A stretch of 64,000 nucleotides of DNA, from assembly GCF_019175385.1 (NCBI RefSeq), contig NC_083348.1, positions 2,619,001 to 2,683,000 on the forward strand, in the 5' to 3' direction. The DNA comes from Lycium barbarum. Its lineage: Eukaryota; Streptophyta; Magnoliopsida; Solanales; Solanaceae. The position numbers were made by a program, and so were the translations under genes. The notes beneath the pieces were generated by a model. That model worked only from the letters and a program-made list of their open reading frames with translations, did not search any database and was not told the origin of the DNA. Shown piece by piece: positions 46,177 through 57,985 of the stretch. The number at the start of each line of letters is the position of its first letter. Positions within the stretch are counted from its first letter, which is position 1.

Positions 46177-46326
46177 GGGAAATGCTGCCCAATTTTCGCT
46201 AGCTCACAAATTATACTAATTTGAATTTAAGAGTGTCTTTGAGACCTAACCTTGGTATGAATCCTCTTGAATGTAGATTTTCTGGACTTTGGAGGCGAAC
46301 GCTACGTAGTTAAGAAGACGAAAAGA
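46177..46326 (+). other. Decayed LTR internal leader exon, E5
   Basis: GATGAAATAG precedes GGGAAATGCTGCCCAATTTT as in the other LTRs, but the downstream donor reads AAAGATATGTAAGGC (GT changed to AT), so this copy would have lost its 5' splice site. Confidence 0.4.
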
Positions 46327-46576
46327 TATGTAAGGCTAACCCTTCTTTCTAAAGGCATGATTTCCCTATTCTGAATCAATTTAGGATATCAAAAATGTCC
46401 TAATTCTAGAGACGCTAGGAGCTCATGATTCTCAAAGTTCTCATGATTTTGTTGATCTCGTTTATCGTCGTTAATCTTGTTTATGACAGTTGACCCTCTA
46501 GGGAAAGATATAGTGACGATGTTGATGAGGATGTTTCTCTTATTTATGTATTCCTATTCCTATATCTATATATATC

Positions 46577-46582
46577 TATATA

Positions 46583-46666
<84 letters not shown>
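46577..46666. repeat. (TA)n microsatellite in the E5 LTR
   Basis: About 45 uninterrupted TA repeats followed by CACACACG. It causes a meaningless Tyr/Ile open stretch on the plus strand. Confidence 0.9.
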
Positions 46667-46674
<8 letters not shown>

Positions 46675-46981
46675 CTCATGTTTCTCTTATTTATGTATTC
46701 ATATGTATATATATATATAAATATATATGAAGCTGTGATGTGACACCGCGCCTATATGGCCGGGTATGATATTTATTATGCTCACACCACTGATCAGTTG
46801 GGTACGGATACGGATGACACCGAACCTACATGGTCGGGTATGGTATCACTATGTGTATATGTATATGTATGGAAGGTTTTCTTTAGAAAAAGGGTAATTA
46901 AGTATGAAGAACGTCTCCAGAGATATAAATGGTTCTTCTATCTTATGTTATCCTCATGTTACTACTTATGCCTTACATACT

Positions 46982-47000
46982 CTGTACATTGTTCGTATTG
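46982..47000. promoter_or_regulatory. GTAC-core hairpin, E5 LTR (one mismatch)
   Basis: CTGTAC, a 7-nt loop and GTATTG. It keeps the neighbouring CCTTACATACTC and GGACGCTGCATTCATGCCCG words shared with E3, E7 and E8. Confidence 0.5.
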
Positions 47001-47488
47001 TTTGTTTATGGACGCTGCATTCATGCCCGCAGGTGGACAGGGAGACAGACTCGACCCTTAGACTGCTTCATCAGTGATGTAACATCCCGTAAATCCGTAT
47101 AGAGTGTGAAAGCATTGTATGAGTCCTTTGGAACCTTATATGTTGGTTTACGTGCATGCCTTTAGGCTAAAGGCCCAAGAGGAGATGGTCAAAATGAAAA
47201 TTCACTGCAGTTTCGCGAAAAGGAGGTTTGACGGTCATCCTTTGTACTGTCGATCTGTTCGACACTCCGTCCTATGCACCATAGAAAGTAAGGAAGAGAA
47301 AGTTGCTCACTGGAAATTTCATGACTTTGGCGGAGAAGATCGACGCTCCGTAGAGCTATTCGACGCTCCGTCATGTGTACCGTAGAATTGACCTAGCACA
47401 AAGATCATTGGACGGAGCAGAATGACACTCCGTCGATCTGTTTAACGCTCCGTCGTTTGTACCGTACAATGTCCCTGACGAGCTGAAA

Positions 47489-47497
47489 TTATATAAG
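47489..47497 (+). promoter_or_regulatory. TATA-like box, E6 LTR
   Basis: TTATATAAG is followed about 30 bp later by a CT-rich start (TTTCACTCTCAAAAACTC). A transcription start near 47525-47535 is inferred. Confidence 0.55.
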
Positions 47498-48174
47498 TTA
47501 CAAAATTTTAGTTTTCTTCCATTCTTTTCACTCTCAAAAACTCTAAGGACGAAAATCTCTCTCTAGGGCTCCAACACTAAGGTAAGAACATCTTAATCAT
47601 TCATTATCAATCCTAACATCAAACCCATGATTCTTGTGACTAAAATCTAAGGTTTGCAACATAATTCTTCCTAAAGTGAGTCAGGCTAGGGTTTGGGTGT
47701 TCTTCACCAGAAAAGTGAATTTTCAAACTTTGTTTAACATATTAAGGTATGTCTCTCTTTCAAAATCCTTATTATGGATGGATTTCTTCTTCTCAAGGGT
47801 TCTTTATTGAATAAAAAGGTGAACTTCTCATATTTTGAAACCCTAATTCATGTTTTTATGGTTGGTGTATGTGAGGGGGAAAGCCCACATTAAACCTTTA
47901 ATGTACTATACCCTATACATGTATACGTAACCCTAGTTATTTTTCCTCTACAAAAGATGATCAATAATAATGGTTAATGGTTGGTAATGAGGTTTTCATG
48001 AGAAATTATGACATTGAAATCTTAGTTAAAGAAGTGTAAACATTTTCAAGACATTCATTGAAATGATTTATCTTTACGATATGGCATAATGAACTTTAAT
48101 GTTAATTGATGGTGTGACATACTTTGAGACAAATTGTTAATCAGCTTGTATGCTATGAACTTTGTTGTTGTGTT

Positions 48175-48305
48175 TGGCCAAGCTACTTGGGAGGAAGGGC
48201 CACTATGGATCCTAGTATGATAATGCCTAGCCATTCGGGAGGAAGAGATGCCACTTCCGGATTCGCTACCTGGGGTGTTATTATGCCTAGCTATTCGGGA
48301 GGAAG
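48175..48305. repeat. Short repeat cassette in the E6 LTR
   Basis: GCCTAGCCATTCGGGAGGAA (about 48228) recurs as GCCTAGCTATTCGGGAGGAA 57 bp later (about 48285), with a partial third copy ending GGGAGGAAGGGCC near 48198. It lies upstream of the hairpin, as do the minisatellites of other LTRs here. Confidence 0.75.
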
Positions 48306-48639
48306 GATAACCACGATTGAATTTCATATTCAGGTGTGATGCGCTGTGACAAGGGAACCTCTATGGTCACCCCTTCGATGTGCTTGATTCTTGGGCCTGT
48401 ATTGGCATGTATGATATTAGTATTTTCTCATGGAATTGTTGTTGTTAATTATGATCAATTGAAAGGCATATTTGAAGTTGTACCTTGACAAGAGGCCTTG
48501 TAATCGGTTTTGATAATTCTTATTGAGATACACAAACTGAATAACTGTTCTTACATTGCTTTCACATGACTTTTAAGACTGATTTCTTTATGTATTATGT
48601 ACTCTATTTTCTTATTACTTATTGTCCCCGAGGCATTCA

Positions 48640-48658
48640 CTGAGTACGAAGTACTCAG
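48640..48658. promoter_or_regulatory. GTAC-core hairpin, E6 LTR
   Basis: CTGAGTAC-GAA-GTACTCAG, a perfect 8-bp stem with a 3-nt loop, about 491 bp before the LTR end. Confidence 0.65.
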
Positions 48659-49144
48659 GCATACCATTGTTGTTTTTTATGGTATTTTAGGTAACGGAAA
48701 TGAGCGGGTTCTTGATACTCCAGGCATTTAGGAAGGACTTGCTATAGCTGCTGATTTGGTGAGCCCACACATTCATTCTTGGGACAGCTTATTTATTTAT
48801 TTATTCATTCATTATATTAGTTTTCGGGCTGCGTCCCGATGAGTCAGACTATTAGTCCTTTATCTTAGAAGCTCCATAGTATATATTCTTCTGGGTAGTT
48901 ATTGAGTTATTGATTAACTCTCGGGCACGTTATTACGTTTGACTAAGTATTTGATTAATAAATACTTTCGCTGATTTAATTCGTATATTCGTGATTTGTT
49001 TACATTTATTTTATAAATTGTTGGGGGCGAATATTGAACCTGGTGGGTTCAAGTATTATTATTGCATCTTTTAGGTTCTTCCGATGTTGTTCATGACGTC
49101 GGATGCCAGTCATGTCTAGGGTGGGGTTTGGGGTGTGACAAGCT

Positions 49145-49157
49145 TGGTATCAAAGCC
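49145..49157 (+). promoter_or_regulatory. E6 primer-binding site
   Basis: TGGTATCAAAGCC lies 4 bp after the LTR. It differs from the tRNA-Met complement TGGTATCAGAGC at one position, as in several plant gypsy groups. Confidence 0.8.
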
Positions 49158-49369
49158 AGGGTTTAAATACGTCATGGGATTGTTGTCGATGTCTGTGGAG
49201 TTCTGTCTAGTGAGGATTTCCTTGTGCAGCCTGGTCACCTGCATGATCGAGAAACTCCCAGGATATTTATAGGTGTTTCTTATTCTTCTTGATTCTAGAT
49301 TGTGCTGTGGGGCTCAAAATCCTTTTAGGATCATTCTAATGCGTTCGTTAATTCGTGTCTATTACAGAA

Positions 49370-49750
49370 ATGGCTCTGACGCGATCCAAAAGCGGTAACC
49401 GATCACAACCCGTGAGAGCTAACCGAAATCCTGGGGGCGCGAATGGTGGTAATGGAAATGATGCTGGAAATCAAGCACCACCTCTAGCACCGCCTTCTTC
49501 TGTTGTTCCTGTTGTGGGTGTCGGAGATTGGTACTATGCAAACGACTATTCAAATATTGATTGCATTGGTTGCAGCTCAGCAACAGCATGGAGGTGTGGG
49601 ACCTCATGGTGGAGGCAGACTTAAGCAATTCCTCTACTTGAAGTCACCAGAGTTCTTCAGGTCACGAGAGGTGGATGACCCCCAACCTTTTTGAGATGAG
49701 ACCTTGAAGGCATTGAGGGCAATAGATGCCCAGGATTTTGAAGCTGTGAG
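49370..49750 (+). pseudogene. E6 gag, N-terminal part
   Basis: It starts MALTRSKSGNRSQPVRANRN, three bases after a CTATTACAG acceptor-like site. A frameshift near 49540 leads to LVAAQQQHGGVGPHG, then FLYLKSPEFFRSREVDDPQP and LKALRAIDAQDFEAVRL, the start of the retrotransposon gag domain. It is cut at 49750 by the truncated E7 LTR. Confidence 0.8.
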
Positions 49751-50410
49751 GCTTATATTATTGATTATCACACCGTTCCAACACGGACGGGCAGCTTGCG
49801 TGATACGCATATATGATATGATAAAGAGTATGAGTAAGACAGCATGCATCATCCTTCCTATGATTATGATTCAGTTCCATATGTTCATATTGATGTTCCT
49901 TATATTGCTATTGTCTTTTCTTCATTGTTTATGCCTCTCATACTCAGTACAATGTTCGTACTGACGTCCTTTTCTTTGGACGCTGCGTTCATGCCCACAG
50001 GTAGGCAAGGAGGCGAGCTAGATCCTGATCATTAGCAGCAGTCAGCGGTTGAGAGCACTCCATTGTCCGGAGGTGCTTGTGATTTCCTTTTGTGTACTTA
50101 CGTATATATTATAGTTATTTTGGGCATGGCGGAGTCTTGTTCCGTCCAGTGTATAGTATGTCAGTAGAGGCTCGTAGATGCGTAGTGTGGGTTAGATGAT
50201 TCCACAAGATATTACTATATGTATATGTTATTTTGATAGCCACATGGCAGTTGTACATAAAGCAATTATGTTTCTTGATAAAGTATGATTTTCATACATC
50301 CTGTTCGTAAATTCGAGAAGAGTATTTATTGAGTAAGGCAAGCAGTAGAATGAGTGGTGCTCGGTAGTCAGCTCCGGGTTCCCGTCGCGGCCCCTAGCCG
50401 GGTCGTGACA
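49751..50410 (+). repeat. E7 5' LTR, only the last 660 bp
   Basis: It matches 57327-57985 base by base with few differences. The first ~1.74 kb, with promoter and first splice donor, is missing, so this copy cannot drive its own transcription from this LTR. The junction with E6 gag is at GAGGCTTATATT. Confidence 0.9.
49944..49964. promoter_or_regulatory. GTAC-core hairpin, E7 5' LTR
   Basis: TCAGTAC, loop AATGTTC and GTACTGA, a perfect 7-bp stem. In the 3' LTR the left arm has changed to TCTATAC (57519-57538). Confidence 0.65.
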
Positions 50411-50414
50411 AAAG

Positions 50415-50426
50415 TGGTATCAGAGC
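50415..50426 (+). promoter_or_regulatory. E7 primer-binding site
   Basis: TGGTATCAGAGC, an exact 12-base match to the complement of the initiator tRNA-Met 3' end, 4 bp after the LTR. Confidence 0.92.
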
Positions 50427-50614
50427 AGTTCAGTCCTAGGAAGTGTCTACGAGCCGTGTCTAGTAGAGTCTTGTTTATGGTGTGTTGCGCGCCACATCAA
50501 TAAACAGAAGGCTACAGGGCATTTAGGAAAATGACCATCTTTCCTTTCATAGATCGTGCGATAGAGCCATGTGTAGGATTTTACTATCTTCTAAAAGTGC
50601 GTTATGATTTCAGA

Positions 50615-52897
50615 ATGCCGCCAAAGGGGAATGCTACGGCTGCCCAGAAGGGCAAAGCTACAACGAAAAAACGGGCAGAAAGAGAGCCTCTGGCGAATGT
50701 AGAGGAAGGCGAATCCCAAAATGAGGCCGCGCCTAATGTAGAGGGGCAAGGAGGAGCCTCGGCTCCGATCCCTCCACCAGTTGCATCGGGTCAACAAGTG
50801 TATGAGGCCATACATTTATTGACACAACTGGTTGCCTCCCAGGCACAGCGACAGAGTGCGGGCCCAAGTGATCGTTCTTCTAGTACAAGAGCCCGTGATT
50901 TCATGACTCTAAATCCCCCGGAGTTCTTTGGATCTAAGCCGGATGAAGACCCGCAAAATTTCATTGATGAGATGTTGAGGACTCTACAGATTATTCATGC
51001 TTCCGAGACTGAATCCGTGGAGTTGGCTTCTTATAGACTTCGCGATGTGGCGGTGCTATGGTACAATAATTGGATGGCATCAAGGGGAGAAAATGCATCC
51101 CCTCCGGTGTGGCAGGAATTCGTGGATGCCTTTATTCGTCATTACTTGCCGCCTGAAACTCGTCAAGCTAGAGCGGATAGGTTCTTGAACTTGCAACAAG
51201 GGAACATGAGCGCCCGAGAGTATAGTATGCAATTCAACTCCTTGGCCAGGTATGCTCCAAGTATAGTAGCCGATATGGGCGATCGTGTACACAGATTCGT
51301 GAGTGGTTTGGGACCACATTTGTTTAGAGAGTGTTTGACAGCTTCTTTGCAAGATGGGATGGATATTTCCCGGATACAGGCTCATGCATAGAATCTTGAG
51401 GAACGACGACGATTACAGAGAGGTGACCATGACAGTGACAGGAGACAAGGAAAAAGGGGCAGATCGATGGGAGCAAGCAGTGAATATAGAGGGGGGTCGA
51501 GACAGATGTATTCTAGGCACTCAGGTCAGTCAGCGACTAGTGCCCCTCCCAGATTTTCAGATAGGAGGGTTGATCGTTCTTTTCAGCAAGGACAAGGTCA
51601 GAGTTCGAGGGCCCCAGAATCCCAGTTTAGGGGAGACTTCAGTCAGCGGAGACCTCCAGTACCGCGGTGCAGTCAATGCGGTAAGTTACATTCCGGGCAG
51701 TGTCATCAGGGTTCAGATGCTTGCTATGCCTGCGGGCAGGTTGGTCATATGATGAGAGATTGCCCCTCCGCTAGAGGTAGAGTTGGAACTCAGCCTATGG
51801 GATCAGCAGTTGGGTCTTCCTCAGTACGCCCGACAGCGCAGACTTCTCAGGCTACAGCAGGTAGGGGCAGAGGTAGAGGGGGAGTATCTACTTCAGGTGC
51901 TGTTCAGCCCCGCATGTATGCTTTGGCCGGGCGACAGGATATTGAATCCTCCCCAGATGTTGTTACAGGTATCTTGACTATATTTTCCTGTGACGTGTAT
52001 GCTCTGATTGATCCAGGCTCTACTTTCTCTTATATTACCCCGTATGTTGCTGGTCGTATTGGGGTGAGACCCGAGTTAATTAAGCCCTTTGAGGTACTTA
52101 CTCCGGTTGGTGAGCCCGGGATAGCAAAACAAGTATACAATGATTGTATCGTTATAATATGTGACCGCCAGACTAGTGCCAATTTAATTGAGTTGGAAAT
52201 GGTTGATTTCGATGTAATTATGGGCATGGATTGGTTGGCCTCTTGTTATGCTAACGTCGATTGCAGGACCAAGGTGGTTCGATTTCAGTTTCCGGGAGAG
52301 ACCATACTTGAATGGAAGGGTAATACCGCATCCCCAAAGGGTAGGTTTATTTCCTACCTCAAGGCGAGGAAAATGATAGCCAAGGGTTATATTTACCATT
52401 TAGTTCGAGTTCATGATATTGAGGCCAAGCCGCCAGCTTTCCAGTCAGTTTCGGTGGTGAATGAGTTCCCTGATGTATTTCCAGACGAGCTACCAGGTCT
52501 TCCTCCAGAAAGGGAAATCGACTTTGCTATTGATGTATTACCAGACACCGAACCTATTTCCATTCCTCCGTATCGAATGGCTCCAGCAGAGTTGAAGGAA
52601 TTAAAGGTACAGTTGAAGGATTTACTCGAGAAGGGGTTTATAAGACCTAGTTCATCACCGTGGGGAGCACCGGTCTTGTTTATGAAAAAGAAAGACGGAT
52701 CACTACGAATGTGTATTGACTACAGGCAGTTGAATAAGGTGACAGTGAAGAATAGATACCCTCTTCCCAGAATCGACGACTTGTTTGATCAACTACAGGG
52801 CGCCAAGTGGTTCTCCAAGATAGATTTGCGATCGGGTTATCATCAGGGAAGCAGATATTCCCAAGACTGCTTTCAGAACGAGATATGGTCACTATGA
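50615..52897 (+). pseudogene. E7 gag-protease-reverse transcriptase (first part)
   Basis: The start is MPPKGNATAAQKGKATTKKR at 50615, one base after TATGATTTCAG; the frame is open upstream to 50531 but that part does not resemble gag. The gag domain is at about 50900-51390 (MTLNPPEFFGSKPDEDPQNF, LRDVAVLWYNNWMASRGENA). A TAG at 51389-51391 interrupts it and the same frame continues. The knuckle [14 protein letters not shown] is at 51722-51763, the protease active site [13 protein letters not shown] near 52010, and reverse transcriptase starts near 52450 ([40 protein letters not shown]). A small deletion after SGYHQ shifts the frame at about 52850. Confidence 0.9.
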
Positions 52898-55379
52898 GTT
52901 CAGAGTGATGTCGTTTGGATTAACAAATTCCCCAGCAGTGTTCATGAATTTAATGAATAATGTGTTCAGGCCATTTTTGGATCACTTTTTAATAGTGTTC
53001 ATCGACGATATTCTGGTATATTCTCGCACAGAATCAGAACATGCAGATCACCTAAGAATTGTTCTTGGCGTTCTCCGAGCCCGAGAGTTATATGCGAAGT
53101 TTTCAAAGTGCGAGTTCTGGTTAAATTCAGTGGCATTTCTAGGCCACGTTATTTCAGATGATGGCATTCGAGTCGACACTCAGAAAATAGAAGCGGTGAA
53201 AACTTGGCCAAGGCCTACGACACCCACAGAAGTTCGCAGTTTTCTGGGCTTGGCAGGTTATTACCGGAGATTCGTAGAGGGCTTTTCATCTATTTCAGCC
53301 CCATTAACGAAGCTAACCCAGAAGTCGGCAAAATTCCAATGGAATGACGCCTGTGAGCGTAGTTTCCAAGAGCTAAAGGACATATTGACCTCAGCTCCAG
53401 TGCTAACACTCCCAGAAAGGCCGGATGGCTATGTTGTTTATTCTGACGCTTCCGGTGTAGGACTGGGCTGCGTATTAATGCAGCATGGCAAGGTTATTGC
53501 ATATGCCTCGAGACAATTGCGGAAACATGAACAGAACTATCCAACTCATGATCTCGAATTGGCCGCGGTTATTCATGCTTTAAAGATATGGAGGCATTAT
53601 TTGTATGGCGTACATATTGATATCTATACAGATCATAAGAGTCTCCAGCATATTTTCAAGCAGAAGGAGTTGAACCTGCGACAGAGGCGGTGGTTAGAAC
53701 TGCAGAAAGATTATGATGTGAATATCTTGTACCACCCTGGAAAGGCGAATGTGGTAGCCGACGCGCTTAGCCGTCGATCAATGGGCAGTTTAAGTGAAGT
53801 CCCTCCCGAGAAGAAGGAGATGGTTCGTGAGCTCTATCGATTAGCAAATCTTGGAGTGCGTATAAGTGATTTGGGTAAGGCAGGAATCAGTGTCAATAAT
53901 CCTACGGTCTCGCCCTTGAATGCGGAGATAAAAGCACGTCAGTATGAAGATCCACAAATGTGTCATCACAGGGATGTATCCGGTATAAAAGAGAAGTCTC
54001 CATTTGAAGTTTCCATAGACGGGGTTCTTAGACATCAGGGCAGGCTATGTGTGCCGGGCGTGGCAAATTTGCGCCAGTGAATTTTGGAGGAGGCACACCA
54101 TTCTCGATATTCCATACATCCAGGCACAACCAAAATGTATCGTGATCTCAAGTTACTATATTGGTGGGATGGCATGAAACGAGACATAGCAGATTTTGTA
54201 GCACAATGCCCGAATTGCCAACAGGTGAAAGCAGAACATCAGAAGCTAGGGGGTTTATTGCAAGCCATGGAAATTCCTACCTGGAAATGGGAAGAGATTA
54301 ATATGGATTTTATTGTGGGATTACCCCGCTCCCGAAGCAACTATGACTCTACATGGGTGATCGTGGACAGGCTCACGAAAGCAGCTCATTTCTTTCCAGT
54401 CAGGACCACGTATTCGGCGGAAGATTATGCCCGGTTATATCTCAAAGAGATCGTACGACTTCATGGAATTCCTTTAGCCATCATTACAGATAGAGGGGCA
54501 CAGTTCACAGCCAAGTTTTGGAAGTCGTTTCAGGAGGGTCTAGGTACTCAAGTCAAGTTCAGCACGACATTTCACCCACAGACTGACGGGCAAGCCGAGC
54601 GCACTATTCAGACCCTGGAAGATATGCTACGAGCATGTGTAATGGATTTTGGTGGTAGTTGGGACGAGCATTTACCCCTCATCGAATTTGCGTACAACAA
54701 CAGCTATCATTCCGGTATTCTAATGGCCCCGTATGAAGCATTATATGGAAGAAAATGTAGATCTCCGATTGGATGGTTTGAAACCGGAGAAGTGTAATTG
54801 ATAGGCCCCGACTTGGTCCAGCAAGCGATTGAAAAAGTTAAAGTGATTCGAGACCGGCTGCTAACAGCTTAGAGTCGCAAAAAGTCTTATGCAGACAACC
54901 GCCGGCGGGATCTAGAATTCCAGGTAAATGACTGGGTATTTCTGAAGGTATCGCCGATGAAAGGGGTGATGAGGTTTGGCAAGAAAGGAAAGTTAAGCCC
55001 AAGATACATCGGACCTTATAAAATTGTCCGTAAGGTAGGACAGGTAGCGTATGAATTGGACCTACCCTCAGAACTTGGAGCTGTCCATCCGGTATTTCAT
55101 GTGTCGATGCTCCGCAAATGTATTGGAGACCCAACAAGGGTAGTTCCGATTGATGATGTGCAAGTAACAGAGAAGTTGACATACGAAGAAGTACCCATTG
55201 CTATATTGGATAGACAAGTACGAAGGCTTCGGAATAAAGAGGTTGCTTCAGTCAAAGTTCTATGGCGGAACAATAATCGAGAAGAAATGACTTGGGAAGC
55301 AAAGGAGAAGATGAAATCTATGTACCCCTATTTATTCCAACCCCCAGAAGAGATTCAAGATGAGACGTCGACGATATAA
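52898..55379 (+). pseudogene. E7 pol: reverse transcriptase, RNase H, integrase, chromodomain
   Basis: Continuing in the shifted frame: [20 protein letters not shown], catalytic FIDDILVYS (first catalytic Asp near 53004), RNase [21 protein letters not shown] (Asp near 53442), then the HHCC domain (YSIHPGTTKMYRDL, CPNCQQVKAEHQ). The integrase core has Asp near 54306 (NMDFIVGLP), Asp near 54489 (ITDRGAQF) and Glu near 54597 (DGQAERTIQTLEDM). The C-terminus has YIGPYKIVRKVGQVAYELDL and a chromodomain (KEVASVKVLWRNNNREEMTW). TGA at 54078-54080, TAA at 54795-54797 and TAG near 54870 break it. Confidence 0.92.
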
Positions 55380-55546
55380 GGTATGTATGTTTTAGTTTTT
55401 ATGTTTTGGTCGTGTGTGGCCATAGATGTAGTGATATGGTGATATATCCGTGTGAGGCAAGAATGTTGCGGGTTATTGTGGCAGGAAGGTAGTGTCCACA
55501 GTACAAAGGAAACTCTGGCGAAATTTTTCTAGAATCCCCGAGTGTC

Positions 55547-55568
55547 GAACATTCGAGGACGAATGTTC
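55547..55568. promoter_or_regulatory. Pre-PPT hairpin of E7
   Basis: GAACATTCG, loop AGGA and CGAATGTTC, a perfect 9-bp stem ending right at the polypurine tract. E3 has the same with an 8-bp stem (30428-30447) and E8 has it with one mismatch (62406-62426). The function is unknown. Confidence 0.7.
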
Positions 55569-55584
55569 CAAAAGGGGGGAAGAA
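55569..55584 (+). promoter_or_regulatory. E7 polypurine tract
   Basis: CAAAAGGGGGGAAGAA directly precedes the LTR start TGTTACACC and would be the plus-strand primer. Confidence 0.85.
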
Positions 55585-55729
55585 TGTTACACCTCGGGAA
55601 CTTTTCCGTACTTGAGTGACGAGTAGAACGAGGAATAGCTTGAGTGTATGATGTTTTACTAAGTCGGAAATGGCTGAATATGAATTTTTGGAAATAAGAA
55701 AGTCGCGGAAATTTTTTAGCCCAGTGGTC

Positions 55730-55990
55730 GTAAATGGCACTATACGGCCTGTAAAGTGATTTACGGACCGTATAGTGCAATCGTGTTCCTTCGACCAGAA
55801 AAATCTCAAGTTCTGTCAAGTGTTGGAGTGGTTAAATATGACCCAGTATACGGCCCGTAAACTGGTTTACGGACCGTAAACCAGGTCGTAAACTACCATG
55901 TTCTTTAGCCAAACTTTCTGTTTCTTAGATGATTAAATACGGCCGTGGAGGACGGACCGTAAATCAAAATACGGTCCGTATATGGTGGGT
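55730..55990. repeat. GC-palindrome cluster in the E7 LTR
   Basis: At least six copies of palindromic TACGGACCGTA or TACGGCCCGTA words occur, some nested in larger inverted repeats (GGTTTACGGACCGTAAACC at about 55864). They end some tens of bases before the presumed promoter. Confidence 0.8.
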
Positions 55991-56669
55991 TACGACCATT
56001 GTTCATCCCGACCAGAATTCATTAAAGATCAGTTTTAAGTCATTAAAAGGGGACTTAAGCTTTAATTCACCTCATTTTCTCTTCCATACAATTCAAGAGA
56101 CTCCTAGAACCTTCCAAATAGTTCCTCCACAAGAATACCAAGAAAATTCAAGGAAACCTTAGATCATCAACACAAATTTTATAGAATCAAGTGCAAGAAC
56201 TCAACAAAGGATCATCTAAGTGAAGAAATTCCAAAGAAGGTGGAACTAGGGTTTTAGCTAAGTGAAGTATTCCAACTTAAGGATTGTTCAACCATCAACC
56301 AAGGTAAGTTTCATGATTATTCCATGTTGTATGAAGTGTTGGAAAGCTTAGACACTTGAAAGGTAGAAGAACATAGAAATGGGTCATTATTGAGTGAGTA
56401 GTGATATAAATGAATGATAGTGGAATTGATCTATGAATGTTGAAGTGTTGTGAGTACAAGTACGTTATAAATGATGTTTATATCATGAAACAAGCATTAA
56501 ATGCATGAAAACGCAAAGACGAGTCATAAGGTTAAATATGGGGGAATTGGAGGAAAATGGTGGATTTCGCTAAATGCATGTAAATGACGATTGTCGATTG
56601 TGATATTGTGAATAATATTATGAATATTGGGAGTTGATATAGAACATGAGAAAAGTAGTATGAGCAAAG

Positions 56670-56809
56670 GAGACGCTGCCTAACTTTTCCTAGAATTAGC
56701 GATGCGTTCTTGTAGATAGTTTACTAATGTTAATCCGAATTCTCTTATGAAGGTAGCGACGTGATATTGAAGAAGAGCAAGTGAGCGATAGCCTAGCTAA
56801 GTGACCGAG
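56670..56809 (+). other. Putative LTR internal leader exon, E7
   Basis: GAGCAAAG precedes GAGACGCTGCCTAACTTTTC. The 140-bp segment ends GACCGAG before GTATGTGAGGCTAGTCC. It matches the E8 copy in length (140 bp) and the E2/E3 copies in layout. Confidence 0.45.
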
Positions 56810-57985
56810 GTATGTGAGGCTAGTCCTTTCCTTCTAATGGCATGAATCTTATAACTCGAATTCCTACTTGTTACATGAGTTCCTATGATCCGGAAAGCTA
56901 GAAGTCTAAAGTCATAATGTCTACATAATATGCAAGACATGATATGATGAAGCTAGCATGATAATGATGTTATTCATCGTTTACACTCACCTTACATATT
57001 AGTTCTTTCAAGGTGAGGCAGAGTATCAGTAATTGTTCCATAATACAATCGGGGGATCACGACCTTACGTCACCCCGATAGAGTAAAGTTAATTATGAGT
57101 TATATGCATGTATTATGATGAGACAAGCATATCTTTAAAGTATATGAGGATAAGTATTTTATGTTAAGCATGTCATGGTTGCATTCACACCGTGCCTAAT
57201 TGGCCGGGCAGACACCGCTTCGGCGGGCGGCGATACGGATACACCATGACCCCCTCGGGCATGGGCAGACACCACTAGTGGGCGGCATGAGATGGTACCC
57301 CGGACGCGGGAGGCCTGGACGCGGGCTTATATTATTGATTATCACACCGTTCCAACACGGACGGGCAGCTTGCATGATACGCATATATGATATGATAAAG
57401 AGTATGAGTAAGATAGCATGCATCATCCTTCCTATGATTATGATTCAGTTCCATATGTTCATATTGATATTCCTTATATTGCTATTGTCTTTTCTTCATT
57501 GTTTATGCCTCTCATACTCTATACAATGTTCGTACTGACGTCCTTTTCTTTGGACGCTGTGTTCATGCCCACAGGTAGGCAAGGAGGCGAGCTAGATCCT
57601 GATCATTAGCAGCAGTCAGCGGTTGAGAGCACTCCATTGTCCGGAGGTGCTTGTGATTTCCTTTTGTGTACTTATGTATATATTATAGTCATTTTGGGCA
57701 TGGCGGAGTCTTGTTCCATCCAGTGTATAGTATGTCAGAAGAGGATCGTAGATGCGTAGTGTGGGTTAGACGATTCCACAAGATATTACTATATGTATAT
57801 GTTATTTTGATAGCCACATGGCAGTTGTACATAAAGCAATTATGTTTCTTGATAAAGTATGATTTTCATACATCCTGTTCGTAAATTCGAGAAGAGTATT
57901 TATTGAGTAAGGCAAGCAGTAGAATGAGTGGTGCTCGGTAGTCAGCTCCGGGTACCCGTCGCGGTCCCCTAGCCGGGTCATGACA

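Larger units (their letters stand above)
45084..47077 (+). repeat. E5: gypsy LTR inserted in E4 and cut by E6
   Basis: It begins TGTTACATCTTGAAAATTTC, like the TGTTACACCTCGGGAAC start of the E7 LTR. Internal landmarks: a GC palindrome (GACGGTCCATTTGACGGACC, about 45446), TATAAATT (45567), donor-like AAG/GTAAGT (45806), an AG/GGGAAATGCTGCCC boundary (46176), a (TA)n run (about 46577-46666), a CACCGCGCCTATATGGCCGG repeat (about 46744) and a hairpin (46982-47000). It ends where E6 begins, so the last several hundred bases and the internal region are not in the window. Confidence 0.7.
47078..49140 (+). repeat. E6 5' LTR (2063 bp)
   Basis: It starts TGTAACATCCCGTAAATCC and ends GGTTTGGGGTGTGACA next to the primer site. 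It contains short GC repeats (GACACTCCGTC, GACGCTCCG types, about 47227-47460), TTATATAAG (47489-47497), donor-like AAG/GTAAGAAC (47582) and AAG/GTATGTCT (47747), a repeat with CTAGCCATTCGGGAGGAAG (48175-48305) and a perfect hairpin (48640-48658). Confidence 0.88.
49751..57985 (+). mobile_element. E7: nearly complete Ty3/gypsy chromovirus
   Basis: Order: truncated 5' LTR (49751-50410), tRNA-Met primer site, gag-pol in a single frame with few lesions (50615-55379), pre-PPT hairpin, polypurine tract, full 3' LTR (55585-57985). Reverse transcriptase (FIDD) and integrase (D,D,E) active sites are intact. Lesions seen: stops at 51389, 54078, 54795 and about 54870 and one deletion frameshift near 52850. 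The LTR overlap shows about 14 differences in 660 bp, most of them transitions. Confidence 0.9.
55585..57985 (+). repeat. E7 3' LTR (2401 bp)
   Basis: It starts TGTTACACCTCGGGAAC and ends CGGGTCATGACA. Landmarks: palindrome cluster with TTTACGGACCGTAAA types (55730-55990), donor-like AAG/GTAAGTTT (56304), putative internal exon (56670-56809), a GACCTTACGTCACCCCGAT word (about 57061), GC-rich repeats with GGCAGACACC (57185-57325) and the hairpin position (57519-57538). Confidence 0.9.

Noticed and set aside
46477..46743. 88-codon plus-strand open stretch rich in Tyr and Ile
   Set aside because: Product of the (TA)n run in the E5 LTR.
49703..49964. Apparent gag fused to a transmembrane-like peptide (AVRLILLIITPF onward)
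   Set aside because: This is read-through from E6 gag into the truncated E7 LTR. The same LTR peptide appears again near 57320.
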